In this document: piece after piece, positions 51,300-59,340 of the stretch
Numbering within the stretch: the stretch's first letter is position 1
Layout: every line of letters starts with the position of its first letter
Assembly (NCBI GenBank): GCA_034007295.1
Contig: JAVERC010000014.1
Span: 1-64,000, forward strand
DNA: 64,000 nucleotides
Origin: JACKCP01 sp034007295
Lineage (GTDB): Bacteria; Desulfobacterota; Desulfobacteria; Desulfobacterales; JACKCP01
Direction of reading: 5' to 3'
Made by a program: the position numbers and the translations under genes
Notes under the pieces: model-generated
The model's database searches: none
The model's input: the letters and a program-made list of their open reading frames with translations, nothing else
Told to the model about the DNA's origin: nothing

Positions 51300-52457
51300 A
51301 TGCTGGATAAAGCACTTAGTGGAAGTAAAAAATACGGAATCTGGATAGGCTTTCTCCTGCTTCTTATAGGAGGAGGTTTTATAGCTTACCTGCAGCAGCT
51401 GAATGTCGGTCTTGGAATCACAGGCATGAGCCGTGATGTATCCTGGGGTTTTTACATTGCCCAGTTTACTTTCCTTGTCGGAGTTGCAGCAGGTGGTGTT
51501 ATGGTTGTTCTTCCATATTATATCCATGATTACAAAGCGTTTGGAAGAATTACAGTTCTTGGAGAATTCCTTGCAATAGGTGCTCTTATTATGTGCCTTT
51601 TGTTTATTATTGTTGACCTTGGATATCCTTCAAGACTTTTTAACGTAATTATTCATTTCAGCCCTGATTCAATGCTGTTCTGGGATATGATTGTTCTAAA
51701 CGGATATCTTTTCCTTAATGTTGTTGTTGGATGGAATGTTCTTGAAGCTGAAAGAAATGGCGTATCCTATAAAAAATGGGTTAAGTTTCTTGCCTATTTT
51801 TCAATTCCATGGGCAGTTGGAATTCACACAGTAACAGCTTTTCTTTACTGCGGTCTTCCAGGAAGAGGCTACTGGCTTACAGCAATTCTTGCACCAAGAT
51901 TTCTTGCATCAGCTTTTGCTGCAGGGCCTGCTCTTCTTATAATTCTTGCTCTTATAGTACAGAAAACAACAAAGTTTGATCCAGGCGACAAGGCAATAGA
52001 TACTCTTTCAAAAATTGTATGCTATGCACTTATTGCCAATGTTTTCTTTTTCCTTTGTGAAGTTTTTGTAACATTTTACAGCCAGAATCCTCACCATATG
52101 GAAACATTCCAGTTCCTTTTCCAAGGTGTTCATGGACATGACAATCTTGTTCCGTGGATGTGGGGTTCAATGTTTTTGATGGGATTTGGAATTTTGTTTC
52201 TTGTTATTCCAAAGCTTAGAAAAAATCGTTTCCTTCTTCCAATTACCTGCGTGATGATTTTTGTAGGTACCTGGATTGATAAAGGTATGGGACTTATCAC
52301 AGGTGGTTTTAACCCAACACCTCTGAATCACATTACCGAGTATGCACCAACAGGACTTGAAATAATGATTACCATAGGCGTTTATGCAATTGGTCTTTTA
52401 CTTATTACAGTTCTTTTCAAAATGGCTGCAGCAATCAAGGAAGAAGTCGGAGCATAG
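51300..52457 (+). CDS. dsrP: DsrP, NrfD-type membrane subunit
   Basis: 385 residues and about ten membrane segments of the NrfD/PsrC family, a quinone-interacting partner of the periplasmic iron-sulfur subunit. Landmarks include ISWGFYIAQFTFLVGVAAGG-like WGFYIAQFTFLVGVAAGGVM near residue 50, YPSRLFNVIIHFSPDSMLFW near 103 and PWAVGIHTVTAFLYCGLPGR near 163. GTAGAGGTGGTATC-ATG gives the ribosome site. It is the last gene of the dsrMKJOP operon and is closed by a strong terminator. Confidence 0.95.
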   Translation: MLDKALSGSKKYGIWIGFLLLLIGGGFIAYLQQLNVGLGITGMSRDVSWGFYIAQFTFLVGVAAGGVMVVLPYYIHDYKAFGRITVLGEFLAIGALIMCLLFIIVDLGYPSRLFNVIIHFSPDSMLFWDMIVLNGYLFLNVVVGWNVLEAERNGVSYKKWVKFLAYFSIPWAVGIHTVTAFLYCGLPGRGYWLTAILAPRFLASAFAAGPALLIILALIVQKTTKFDPGDKAIDTLSKIVCYALIANVFFFLCEVFVTFYSQNPHHMETFQFLFQGVHGHDNLVPWMWGSMFLMGFGILFLVIPKLRKNRFLLPITCVMIFVGTWIDKGMGLITGGFNPTPLNHITEYAPTGLEIMITIGVYAIGLLLITVLFKMAAAIKEEVGA

Positions 52458-52485
52458 AAGTTATTAGGTATTAAAAATGAGTTTT

Positions 52486-52516
52486 AAGGCGTCTGATTTT
52501 CAGACGCCTTTTTCAT
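52486..52516. terminator. Terminator of dsrMKJOP, shared with the convergent MBL gene
   Basis: AAGGCGTCTGA (52486-52496) and TCAGACGCCTT (52500-52510) with a tight 3-base loop and TTTTT following on the plus strand; AAAACTC on the minus side allows use by the MBL gene too. Confidence 0.9.
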
Positions 52517-52521
52517 TTGAA

Positions 52522-53352
52522 TTAGAAAGTATATGGCATGCCAAGCCTTATAAAACCGTGATTAACATTTTTTGCTGAAGCAAGTCTTACCTGAGCAAAA
52601 CTTCCTGTGCAATGTCCTGTTATAAGATTTTCAATCTCAAAATCATTTAGTTTGTCAATTATAAGATCCATTTTTTTATCATCTGCACCGCCAAGATGAA
52701 GGCCTCCCATTACAGTATGAAATTTTTTTGAACCTGTAAGTTTTGAAACATGGGTCAGGGTATTTATTATTCCCCTGTGTGTGCAGCCAAGAATTAAAAC
52801 AATACCTTTATCTGTTTCAATTACAATTCCAAGATCATCTGGTACTGTATCTTTAATTTTTTTGCCTTCTCTTTCAGAATAAAAGTGCTGCTCTACAATT
52901 TCAAAATCATTTGAAAATTCAACTTCACCTATTGTAGTAATATTGTTTGATACTTTTTGTGGTTTTTCTGAAAGATGAAGTCTTACTCCTTTACTTTCAA
53001 GGAATTCCTTTGAAAAACGGCATCCGATGTCAAGAAAGTTTATTTCATCAAACGATGCAAGTTTTGGAAGAAAGCATGCAGGATGTCCATAAAGATCAAA
53101 ATCAGTAGTTTCAGCAATTGTTCCAAGTGCTCCTGTGTGGTCATAATGGCCGTGGCTTAGAACAATTTTTTCTATTTTTGAAATGTCTTTTCCAAGAACT
53201 TTCATATTGTTTTCAAATGCAAGTCCCTGCCCTGTATCAAAAAGAATTGTTTCATTATTGTTATCAATTAAAAAAGAAAGTCCGTGTTCGCCTAAAAGGC
53301 CCATACCGGTTGGAGTGGTGTTTTCAACAACAGGTGTGATTATTGTGCTCAT
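52522..53352 (-). CDS. MBL-fold metallohydrolase (COG1237-like)
   Basis: 276 residues with the metallo-beta-lactamase motif LSHGHYDHTGAL near 64-75 and later His/Asp ligands in GCTHRGIIN and GLHLGGADD, ending with ITGHCTG. The start VENTTPTGMGLLGEHGLSF is typical of the group named after the dihydropterin methyl-RFA-P synthase of methanogens. In bacteria such genes often adjoin NifX/MinD clusters, as here, and the substrate is unknown. It is 108 bases beyond the NifX-like gene 53460-53843, with a family-2 palindrome between. Confidence 0.8.
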   Translation of the reverse strand: MSTIITPVVENTTPTGMGLLGEHGLSFLIDNNNETILFDTGQGLAFENNMKVLGKDISKIEKIVLSHGHYDHTGALGTIAETTDFDLYGHPACFLPKLASFDEINFLDIGCRFSKEFLESKGVRLHLSEKPQKVSNNITTIGEVEFSNDFEIVEQHFYSEREGKKIKDTVPDDLGIVIETDKGIVLILGCTHRGIINTLTHVSKLTGSKKFHTVMGGLHLGGADDKKMDLIIDKLNDFEIENLITGHCTGSFAQVRLASAKNVNHGFIRLGMPYTF

Positions 53353-53374
53353 TTTTTATCTCCAGAATTTAAAA

Positions 53375-53451
53375 ACCTGAACTGAACAAATCATAGTTAT
53401 TAAAACAATGGATTTTTTGTTTATAAAACTAAAAAACTGTTCAATTCAGGT
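53375..53451. repeat. Palindromic repeat, family 2
   Basis: Arms ACCTGAACTGAACA (53375-53388) and TGTTCAATTCAGGT (53438-53451), 14 bp with one mismatch, around 49 AT-rich bases that contain GGATTTTTTGTT, also seen in family 1. It lies just beyond the stop of the NifX-like gene 53460-53843, and its minus-strand exit is TTTTT. Confidence 0.65.
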
Positions 53452-53459
53452 AAATAGGG

Positions 53460-53843
53460 TTAAATAGCATTAAGACATTCTTCTCTTTTTTTGCCGGAAT
53501 GCCCTTGTGAATTTGGTTTAGCAGCTTTATTAAAAACTCCGTTTTTATACTGCTGAACAACATCTATAACTCTGCCCCCTCCATTAAGGACAATGTCTAT
53601 TCCTGCTTCTTTTAAAACACGAAAAGCTTTGGGGCCCATATTGCCTGTGATTACTAGCTCTGCACCGGCATCAATTACAAGTTTAGCAGCATTAACGCCT
53701 GCTCCCTGTTCGGATTCAATGTTTTTTATAACTTCGAATTCAAGCGATTCAGGAGTTATTACAAGAAAGTATGCACATCTTCCAAATCTATCATCAATTT
53801 TTGATGTAAGCTGGGTTCCCTGTGAACTTACTGCAATTTTCAT
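53460..53843 (-). CDS. NifX/NifB-type (dinitrogenase iron-molybdenum cofactor) domain protein, Orp-like
   Basis: 127 residues: MKIAVSSQGTQLTSKIDDRFG opens the domain and the core continues LVIDAGAELVITGNMGPKAF. The family binds metal-sulfur clusters; the orange protein (Orp) of Desulfovibrio, which carries a Mo-Cu cluster, belongs here. The C-terminal tail is Lys-rich (AAKPNSQGHSGKKREECL) with one Cys. Position beside two MinD-type ATPases supports an Orp-like role. It is the fifth gene of the cluster starting at 56463. Confidence 0.8.
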   Translation of the reverse strand: MKIAVSSQGTQLTSKIDDRFGRCAYFLVITPESLEFEVIKNIESEQGAGVNAAKLVIDAGAELVITGNMGPKAFRVLKEAGIDIVLNGGGRVIDVVQQYKNGVFNKAAKPNSQGHSGKKREECLNAI

Positions 53844-53858
53844 TTTTTTACCTCTGAT

Positions 53859-54728
53859 TTAATTTTTGTTTATATTTTCCATTACTTTTTTGAAAATAAT
53901 CTTCAAGACTTCAGCACCTTGTCCATTGGAGTATTCTACTGGAGCTTTTTTATTCATTATAGCCTTTGGAAAATCGTCGTCAAAAGGAATTTTACCCATG
54001 AAAACAGCATTGGACTTATTTGCATAATTTTCAATTTCGTCAGTAATTTCAGGGTTTAAATCGTATTTATTTACAAGAATCATAACAGGAACTTTTAAAA
54101 AATCACAAAGGTCTTTTGCCTTTATCATATCATGATATCCTGATTTTGTAGGCTCTGTAACAATAAGAACATGGTCTGCTCCTGTAATTGAAGATGTAGC
54201 AGGGCAGCCAGTACCAGGAGGGCCGTCACTTATTATAATTGAAGCATTTTGCTTTTCAGCTTCCTGTTTTGCTCTTTTTCTGAGATGGTTAATAAGAAGC
54301 CCTGAATTTTCTCCGCCAATATTTAGTTTTGCATGAACCATTGTTCCAGAGTCAGTTTTTGAAACAAACCATTTGCCAGATTCTTCTGGTATAAGATCAA
54401 TTGCCTTTTCAGGACAAAATTCATGGCAGACTCCACATCCCTCGCAGTCTATTTCATTGACCACAAAATCATCTGATATTGCATCAAATTCGCATCTTTC
54501 AATGCAAAGTCCGCATTCAATGCATTTGTCTTTATTAATTTTTGCCTTTACACCGGAGGTAAAAGACGATTGTTCGGAATCTAAAGGTTCAATTATAAGA
54601 TGAAGGTTTGCTGCATCAACGTCTGCATCAACAAGAATTTTTTTATCTTCACAAAGCCTTGCAAAAGAGGCACTTACGCAGGTTTTCCCTGTTCCGCCTT
54701 TTCCGCTTATTATTACTAGCTCTTTCAT
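53859..54728 (-). CDS. MinD-type ATPase with inserted ferredoxin domain
   Basis: 289 residues. P-loop IISGKGGTGKTCVSASFARL at 6-25, an inserted [4Fe-4S] ferredoxin with CIECGLCIERC and CEGCGVCHEFCPEKA (about 70-110), and the MRP/MinD Switch II region ISDGPPGTGCPATSS. Such ATPases are the partners of Orp in Desulfovibrio and probably assemble or deliver metal clusters, or affect division-site placement. The start is 1 base after the stop of the next upstream ATPase gene, so the two are co-translated. Confidence 0.88.
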   Translation of the reverse strand: MKELVIISGKGGTGKTCVSASFARLCEDKKILVDADVDAANLHLIIEPLDSEQSSFTSGVKAKINKDKCIECGLCIERCEFDAISDDFVVNEIDCEGCGVCHEFCPEKAIDLIPEESGKWFVSKTDSGTMVHAKLNIGGENSGLLINHLRKRAKQEAEKQNASIIISDGPPGTGCPATSSITGADHVLIVTEPTKSGYHDMIKAKDLCDFLKVPVMILVNKYDLNPEITDEIENYANKSNAVFMGKIPFDDDFPKAIMNKKAPVEYSNGQGAEVLKIIFKKVMENINKN

Positions 54729-54729
54729 T

Positions 54730-55575
54730 TTAAGCCCCTAAATTTTCTGAAATTATTGAATCAAGAGTATTTTTAAACTGTTTCATAAGCCCGCTTCTAG
54801 TTGAAACAACAAGATTACCCTTTGAATAATCCACAGCCAAATCCCTGGAATATGGAATTTCCATTAAAATTGGAACATTAGCTTCATTTGCATATTCGTG
54901 AATGATTCTAATTTCTTCCATATGCTTGTTTATTATTATTCCGCATGGCTTGCCAAGAAGTCTTGATGTTTCAACGGCAAGTTTTAAGTCGCTTAATCCA
55001 AATGGGGTAGGCTCTGTTACAAGAATAACATAATCGCAGTCTTTCATTGCTGCAATGGCAGGGCATGATGTTCCAGGAGGTGAATCAATAATTGAATGAA
55101 TATTTGGATCAAGTTTTTTCTGAACACTGCCAATCAGCATTGGAGATGCCATTTCACCTGTTTTAAGGTCTCCTGAAATGATTTTTATATTTTCATTTAT
55201 CTGTTTTGAATAAATTGAACCAAGCATTTTTTGGCCGTCAGAAATTGCTTTTTCAGGGCAGATATAAAGGCAGCCTTTGCAGCTGTGACATAAGGTAGGA
55301 AAAATCATAACCTTATTTAATACTACAGCAAGTGCATTATATCTGCACACTCTTTCACATTCTTTGCAGCCAGTACATTTTGACTGATCAATCTGGGGAA
55401 TAAAAAGAAATATGTCTTCTTTTTCTGCTTCTGAAACATCAAAAAATATTGAGGCATTAGGTGCTTCTACATCACAATCTGCAAGCTGGATTTTTTCTCC
55501 AAAGGATGCTGCAAGAGATGTTGCAACAGTTGTTTTACCAGTGCCTCCTTTTCCGCTTGCTACACAAATCTTCAT
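54730..55575 (-). CDS. MinD-type ATPase with inserted ferredoxin domain (second copy)
   Basis: 281 residues, paralogous to the adjacent gene. P-loop VASGKGGTGKTTVATSLAAS at 4-23; ferredoxin insertion with CTGCKECERVCRYNA and CHSCKGCLYICPEKA; Switch region IIDSPPGTSCPAIAAMKDCD. The pair probably acts as a heterodimer, as proposed for Orp complexes. The ATG directly follows the stop of the NifX gene. Confidence 0.88.
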   Translation of the reverse strand: MKICVASGKGGTGKTTVATSLAASFGEKIQLADCDVEAPNASIFFDVSEAEKEDIFLFIPQIDQSKCTGCKECERVCRYNALAVVLNKVMIFPTLCHSCKGCLYICPEKAISDGQKMLGSIYSKQINENIKIISGDLKTGEMASPMLIGSVQKKLDPNIHSIIDSPPGTSCPAIAAMKDCDYVILVTEPTPFGLSDLKLAVETSRLLGKPCGIIINKHMEEIRIIHEYANEANVPILMEIPYSRDLAVDYSKGNLVVSTRSGLMKQFKNTLDSIISENLGA

Positions 55576-56091
55576 TTAAGACCTCCTGCCCTGATTTCTT
55601 CCCATTCCTTTATTGCAGCCACCACCCATACCACGACCGCCGCCCATGCCGCGGCCGCCACCGCCGCCCATACCGCGTCCAGTGCCCATACCGCGTCCGC
55701 CGCCCATTCCGCCTCCAAAAGGTTGTTGCTGTCCTTGGTTTTGATAATTAGATGAGCCTGGGTTTTGGTTATAAATATTACTTTGTTTTGCAATTTCCAT
55801 TGCTTGAGCTACACTGCCCTGAAAACTGACAAAATTTACTCCTGCTGCACTTAATACACTTTCAGCTTTTGGGCCAAGATTCCCAGCAAAAAGAGCTTTT
55901 ACACCTTTTTCTGCAATCATGCTAGCAGCACCTGTCCCTGCACCTGTCGAGCTGTTTTTTGCATTGTTTTCAATTATCTCTTCTATCTGATCTCCGTTTG
56001 CATTTGTAATAAGAAAATAATCTGCTCTGCCAAAACGTTCATCAACCTGAGAAGCTGTAGTTGTACCGTTTGATGCTATTGCTATTTTCAT
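55576..56091 (-). CDS. NifX/NifB-type domain protein with Gly-Met-Arg-rich tail
   Basis: 171 residues. The N-terminal 105 form a dinitrogenase-cofactor domain (MKIAIASNGTTTASQVDERFG, GVKALFAGNLGPKAESVLS). The tail from about 110 is low in complexity: a Gln/Asn-rich link (NYQNQGQQQPFGGG) then repeats of GRGMGGG to a terminal CNKGMGRNQGRRS with one Cys. Such tails are recurrent in this family and could bind metal through Met or act as a flexible tether. The DNA of the tail is locally GC-rich, in contrast to the rest of the window. Confidence 0.82.
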   Translation of the reverse strand: MKIAIASNGTTTASQVDERFGRADYFLITNANGDQIEEIIENNAKNSSTGAGTGAASMIAEKGVKALFAGNLGPKAESVLSAAGVNFVSFQGSVAQAMEIAKQSNIYNQNPGSSNYQNQGQQQPFGGGMGGGRGMGTGRGMGGGGGRGMGGGRGMGGGCNKGMGRNQGRRS

Positions 56092-56127
56092 TTATTCATC
56101 CTCCTTTATTTCGGATGGTTAAGAGTA

Positions 56128-56463
56128 TTAATTCCCTTGTCTTCTGTTTCTTTTATGACCCTGGAATTTTGGGTGCATTTCAAAATTACCGCCTTCAATA
56201 TTTATTGCCTTGCCGTTTATGATTGCATCAGCAATTTTATTTCTGGCAATTGATATTATTCTTCCAAAGGTTTGTCTTGAAACCCCCATTTTTTCACCTG
56301 CCTGCTCATGTGAAAGGCCGTTTAGATCTGCAAGCCTGATTGCTTCAGTTTCATCAATGGTCAAGATATTTTCTTCAAGCTCTCTTAATGGGATTCCCCT
56401 TGGCTTAAAGTAATCTGTTTTAGGTTTTTGTCTTACAAGTCTTTGCTTAACAGGTCTAACCAT
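56128..56463 (-). CDS. DUF134 family HTH protein, probable cluster regulator
   Basis: 111 residues with a sigma-70-region-4-like helix-turn-helix (LADLNGLSHEQAGEKMGVSR then QTFGRIISIARNKI) preceded by the family start MVRPVKQR and PRGIPLRELE. DUF134 proteins nearly always accompany NifX/MinD clusters and are assumed to be their DNA-binding regulators. AGGGAGGGTAA stands before the ATG. An 18-bp palindrome overlapping the expected transcription start makes autoregulation likely. Confidence 0.85.
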   Translation of the reverse strand: MVRPVKQRLVRQKPKTDYFKPRGIPLRELEENILTIDETEAIRLADLNGLSHEQAGEKMGVSRQTFGRIISIARNKIADAIINGKAINIEGGNFEMHPKFQGHKRNRRQGN

Positions 56464-56475
56464 TTACCCTCCCTT

Positions 56476-56493
56476 TATGAGCATATGCCCATA
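56476..56493. promoter_or_regulatory. Operator-like palindrome before the DUF134 gene
   Basis: TATGAGCATATGCCCATA: 8 of 9 base pairs match about the centre (core GCATATGC). It lies between the promoter -10 and the ribosome site, on the expected transcription start, where a bound protein would block initiation. Confidence 0.65.
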
Positions 56494-56523
56494 ACAATAT
56501 TCTCACAGAACTTAATATGTCAA
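56494..56523 (-). promoter_or_regulatory. Sigma-70 promoter of the DUF134-NifX-MinD cluster
   Basis: On the minus strand TTGACA (56523-56518), an 18-base spacer, TATTGT (56499-56494). Start expected near 56487, inside the palindrome described above. Confidence 0.6.
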
Positions 56524-56623
56524 GTTAAAAATTTAAAAAATTATTAGTTGTTACAAATAAATCATCATGATAATTTATCAATAATCTAGTGTTTTATAAA
56601 ATTTTGGAATATGCAGGTATTTA

Positions 56624-57385
56624 ATGGATCAGGTTTTAGAAGAAATTAAACAAATGGCAATTGAGATTGTTGATCAGTCCAGGTTACCATCTTTTTACAA
56701 TGATTATAATGATCTAATAAACCAGTCTAAAAATTTTTTTAATGAGGATGAACTCATTATTAAAATGAGAAAAGACTTGTTTGAAACCCTTGAAGATAAT
56801 TTTGGACATGGATATGGTCATGCAAAAAAAGTTGCTATTGAGGCCGGTGTAATTTTTTTGGTTGAAATGAAAAGGGCAGGGGGCCAAAAAAAAGATGGTC
56901 ATTATCTTTCCATTGCCCAGACAGCAGGTCTTCTTCATGATATATGTCGAAAGGAAAAAGACCATGCAAAAAAAGGTGCAATCTATGCTAGATCATATCT
57001 TGATGGAATATTTGAAGATTTAAAAAATATAGATTCAGTAGTTCATGCGATTTCAAATCATGAAGCTTTTTGTGATTTTTATGAAGAAGCCCCAAATTTT
57101 GAAGCTTCAGTTTTATCAGATTCATTGTATGATTCGGATAAATTCAGGTGGGGCCCTGACAATTTTTCCCATATGCTCTGGGCAATGCTTGCCCATGCAG
57201 ATATAAGTGCAGCTCAGTTTATGAGTGGGTATGGAAGGGGAATAAATTCCTTAAGAAAAATCAAAAAAACATTTAGAACACACACAGGCAGAAAATACGG
57301 GCCTGAATTTATTGATATTGGAATTGAGATCGGCACAACTCTTTTAAGCAGGATTAAAAATGAAATTGGGCTTTTGCAGAATTGA
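56624..57385 (+). CDS. HD-domain phosphohydrolase-like protein
   Basis: 253 residues. HD superfamily ligands are visible: HGYGHAKKV (near 63-71), LLHDICRKEKDHAKKGA (near 105-121) and VHAISNHEAF with a later SDSLYDSDKFRWG. Such proteins hydrolyse phosphate esters or nucleotides with a metal pair; the substrate here is unknown. The ATG at 56624 has no strong ribosome site (TATTTAATGG). Its 3' end overlaps the next gene by 26 bases, indicating coupled translation and perhaps a joint function. Confidence 0.75.
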   Translation: MDQVLEEIKQMAIEIVDQSRLPSFYNDYNDLINQSKNFFNEDELIIKMRKDLFETLEDNFGHGYGHAKKVAIEAGVIFLVEMKRAGGQKKDGHYLSIAQTAGLLHDICRKEKDHAKKGAIYARSYLDGIFEDLKNIDSVVHAISNHEAFCDFYEEAPNFEASVLSDSLYDSDKFRWGPDNFSHMLWAMLAHADISAAQFMSGYGRGINSLRKIKKTFRTHTGRKYGPEFIDIGIEIGTTLLSRIKNEIGLLQN

Positions 57386-58199
57386 TGAAGAAGCATCTGA
57401 AAATGTAAAAAAAGTTCCAGGCAAAGTTTATTTGTGCAGGACAGAATATATGTCCTGCGGAGCATGCTGTGGAATTTATAATTTTAATTATACTTCCCGT
57501 CAAAATTTTTTTGATGTCATTATAGATAGAACTGTAAGATTTGAAAGTGTTGAAAGAACAATTGAGGCAATTTTAGAATTTGGAGAAGCTGAATCAAAAA
57601 AAATAGATTGTTTTGGAAAAAAGCCTTTTCCCCAATTTCACCACTGTCCTTTTACAGGGTTTATGGATTCAGCCTTTGATAAACCAGGGTGTCTTCTCCA
57701 TCCCCTTGCAGAAAAAAATTCTGGAGTCGATTATAGAGGCCTCAGCTATTATGGAGGTCTTGCATGTGCCTCTTATTTTTGTCCTACTTATTATAATGTT
57801 TCATCTGAAAGAAAGCTTATTGTGAGGAACGCCCTTGAGGATTCATATTCTTACGGCCTTATAATAACCGAAGATAAAATGATCAACAATCTTTTTGATA
57901 TTGTAGAGAAAAAAAAGGGGAAAAAATTATTTCCCCATGAAGTGAACGATGAGGCAATGATTAAACTTGAAAAGATTTTAAAATTTAAACTTGGCTGCCC
58001 TTTAATTTCTGATAACAGCCATCCTGCAAATTATTTTTTTGGAGATGCAGACACAAAAGATGAAATTTTTTATTTTAGAACATCTGAATTTTATCATATT
58101 TTAAAAGCTATAAAAGCTTTAATTACGTCTAAAAAAGATCTTCTTGATGCTGAAAATTTTTTAAATAAAGAAATTAGTGAATTTGTAAATCTCTTATGA
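57360..58199 (+). CDS. Cysteine-rich protein, YkgJ-like CxxCC motif
   Basis: 279 residues, no membrane segment. Cysteines occur in YLCRTEYMSCGACCGIYN, HHCPFTGF, GCLLHP, ACASYFCPTYY and LGCPLIS; the CGACC group resembles the YkgJ/zinc- or iron-cluster family. Conserved CPFTGFMDSAFDKPGCLLHP suggests a metal-binding fold. I cannot assign a reaction. It is translated from within the end of the HD gene and ends next to the convergent minE stop (58199/58200). Confidence 0.65.
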   Translation: MKLGFCRIDEEASENVKKVPGKVYLCRTEYMSCGACCGIYNFNYTSRQNFFDVIIDRTVRFESVERTIEAILEFGEAESKKIDCFGKKPFPQFHHCPFTGFMDSAFDKPGCLLHPLAEKNSGVDYRGLSYYGGLACASYFCPTYYNVSSERKLIVRNALEDSYSYGLIITEDKMINNLFDIVEKKKGKKLFPHEVNDEAMIKLEKILKFKLGCPLISDNSHPANYFFGDADTKDEIFYFRTSEFYHILKAIKALITSKKDLLDAENFLNKEISEFVNLL

Positions 58200-58472
58200 T
58201 TATCCAAACTTTCTTTTTGCGGAAAGAATGGGAGTATTAAGCACAAGAGCAGAAAGATCATCTTGTCGTTCAATATCTAGCTTTAATGAACTTTTATCAA
58301 TTTCAAAATATTTTGAAATAACATCAACAATATCTTTTTGAAGTGCTTCAAGTATTTCATCCGACACCTCAAGTTTATCGTAAATAAGAGCGAATTGAAG
58401 TCTTTTTTTAGCAATATCTCGTGTTGATTCTTTTCCTGTGCCAAATATTTTTCCAAAGAATCCATTCTTCAT
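58200..58472 (-). CDS. minE: Cell-division topological factor MinE
   Basis: 90 residues. The N-terminal MinD-binding region (FFGKIFGTGKESTRDIAKKR, then LQFALIYDK) is followed by the dimer domain (EILEALQKDIVDVISKYFEI). It sets the pole-to-pole pattern of MinCD. The ATG at 58472 with AAAGG ahead is preferred; a GTG three codons upstream is the alternative. Third gene of the minC-minD-minE unit. Confidence 0.93.
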   Translation of the reverse strand: MKNGFFGKIFGTGKESTRDIAKKRLQFALIYDKLEVSDEILEALQKDIVDVISKYFEIDKSSLKLDIERQDDLSALVLNTPILSAKRKFG

Positions 58473-58498
58473 AATACTCACCTTTAAAGGGAAAAAGT

Positions 58499-59302
58499 TT
58501 ATTTTTTAATGCCTAATTTTGAAGTTATTTTGCCCCATAATCCTTTTTGATCATAAATGGGTTCTTTAATGGGAACTGTTAAATCTCCTAATATTCTTTT
58601 AGCTATTCTTGTATATGCCTGGCCTGCCTTGGAAGTTTTGTCGTCAATTATATAGCTTCCTGTGTTTGTTGCAGCTATTACCCTGTCATCCATTTCAACA
58701 AGGCCTATAAGCTCAACAGAAAGAACATCCTCAACATCTTTGTGGCTCAGCATATCTCCGTTTACAACCATATAGGGAACAATTCTGTTTACAATAAGTT
58801 TTGGAGTAATTGATCTGGCATACAACAGTCCAATTATTCTGTCTGCATCTCTTACTGCTGAAACTTCAGGAGTACATACAACAATAGCCTCATCTGCCCC
58901 TGTTACAGAGTTCTCAAAGCCCTGTTCAATGCCTGCAGGACAATCAATAAGAATATAATCAAATTCTTCTCTTAATTTTTTGGTAAGCCTTGCCATATCA
59001 TCTGTATTAAGAGCATTTTTATTATCACTTTGAGACGCTGGAATAAGAAAAAGTCCTTCTATTCTTCTATCTCTGATTGCAGCCTGCTTTACCTGGCATC
59101 TTCCATGTGCAAGATCTACAACATTGTAAACGATTCGGTTTTCTAGACCCATTACAACATCAAGGTTTCGAAGTCCAATATCCATATCTACAACAGCAAC
59201 AGTTTTACCAAGGGATGCAATTGCAGCTCCCAGGGAAGCAGTAGTCGTTGTTTTCCCTACCCCACCTTTTCCTGATGTGATTACTATGACTTTGCCTTTC
59301 AA
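58499..59302 (-). CDS. minD: Septum-site ATPase MinD
   Basis: 267 residues, the normal length when the TTG at 59302 is taken as start; AGAGGTG lies 5 bases before it and the protein then begins at the usual KGKVIVITSGKGGVGKTT. An in-frame ATG at 59359 would add 19 residues and overlap minC. The deviant Walker A is SGKGGVGKTT, Switch regions are DMDIGLRNLD and IDCPAGIEQGFEN, and the C-terminal membrane-targeting helix is GLWGKITSKLGIKK. It recruits MinC to the membrane and is displaced by MinE. Confidence 0.94.
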   Translation of the reverse strand: MKGKVIVITSGKGGVGKTTTTASLGAAIASLGKTVAVVDMDIGLRNLDVVMGLENRIVYNVVDLAHGRCQVKQAAIRDRRIEGLFLIPASQSDNKNALNTDDMARLTKKLREEFDYILIDCPAGIEQGFENSVTGADEAIVVCTPEVSAVRDADRIIGLLYARSITPKLIVNRIVPYMVVNGDMLSHKDVEDVLSVELIGLVEMDDRVIAATNTGSYIIDDKTSKAGQAYTRIAKRILGDLTVPIKEPIYDQKGLWGKITSKLGIKK

Positions 59303-59340
59303 ATCTGCACCTCTTTTTTGTTTTGATATAAAACTTAATT

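Noticed and set aside
52522..56463. The NifX/MinD cluster as nitrogen-fixation genes
   Set aside because: No nifHDK, nifE, nifN or nifB is present; the combination with DUF134 and ferredoxin-MinD ATPases is that of the Orp-type cluster.
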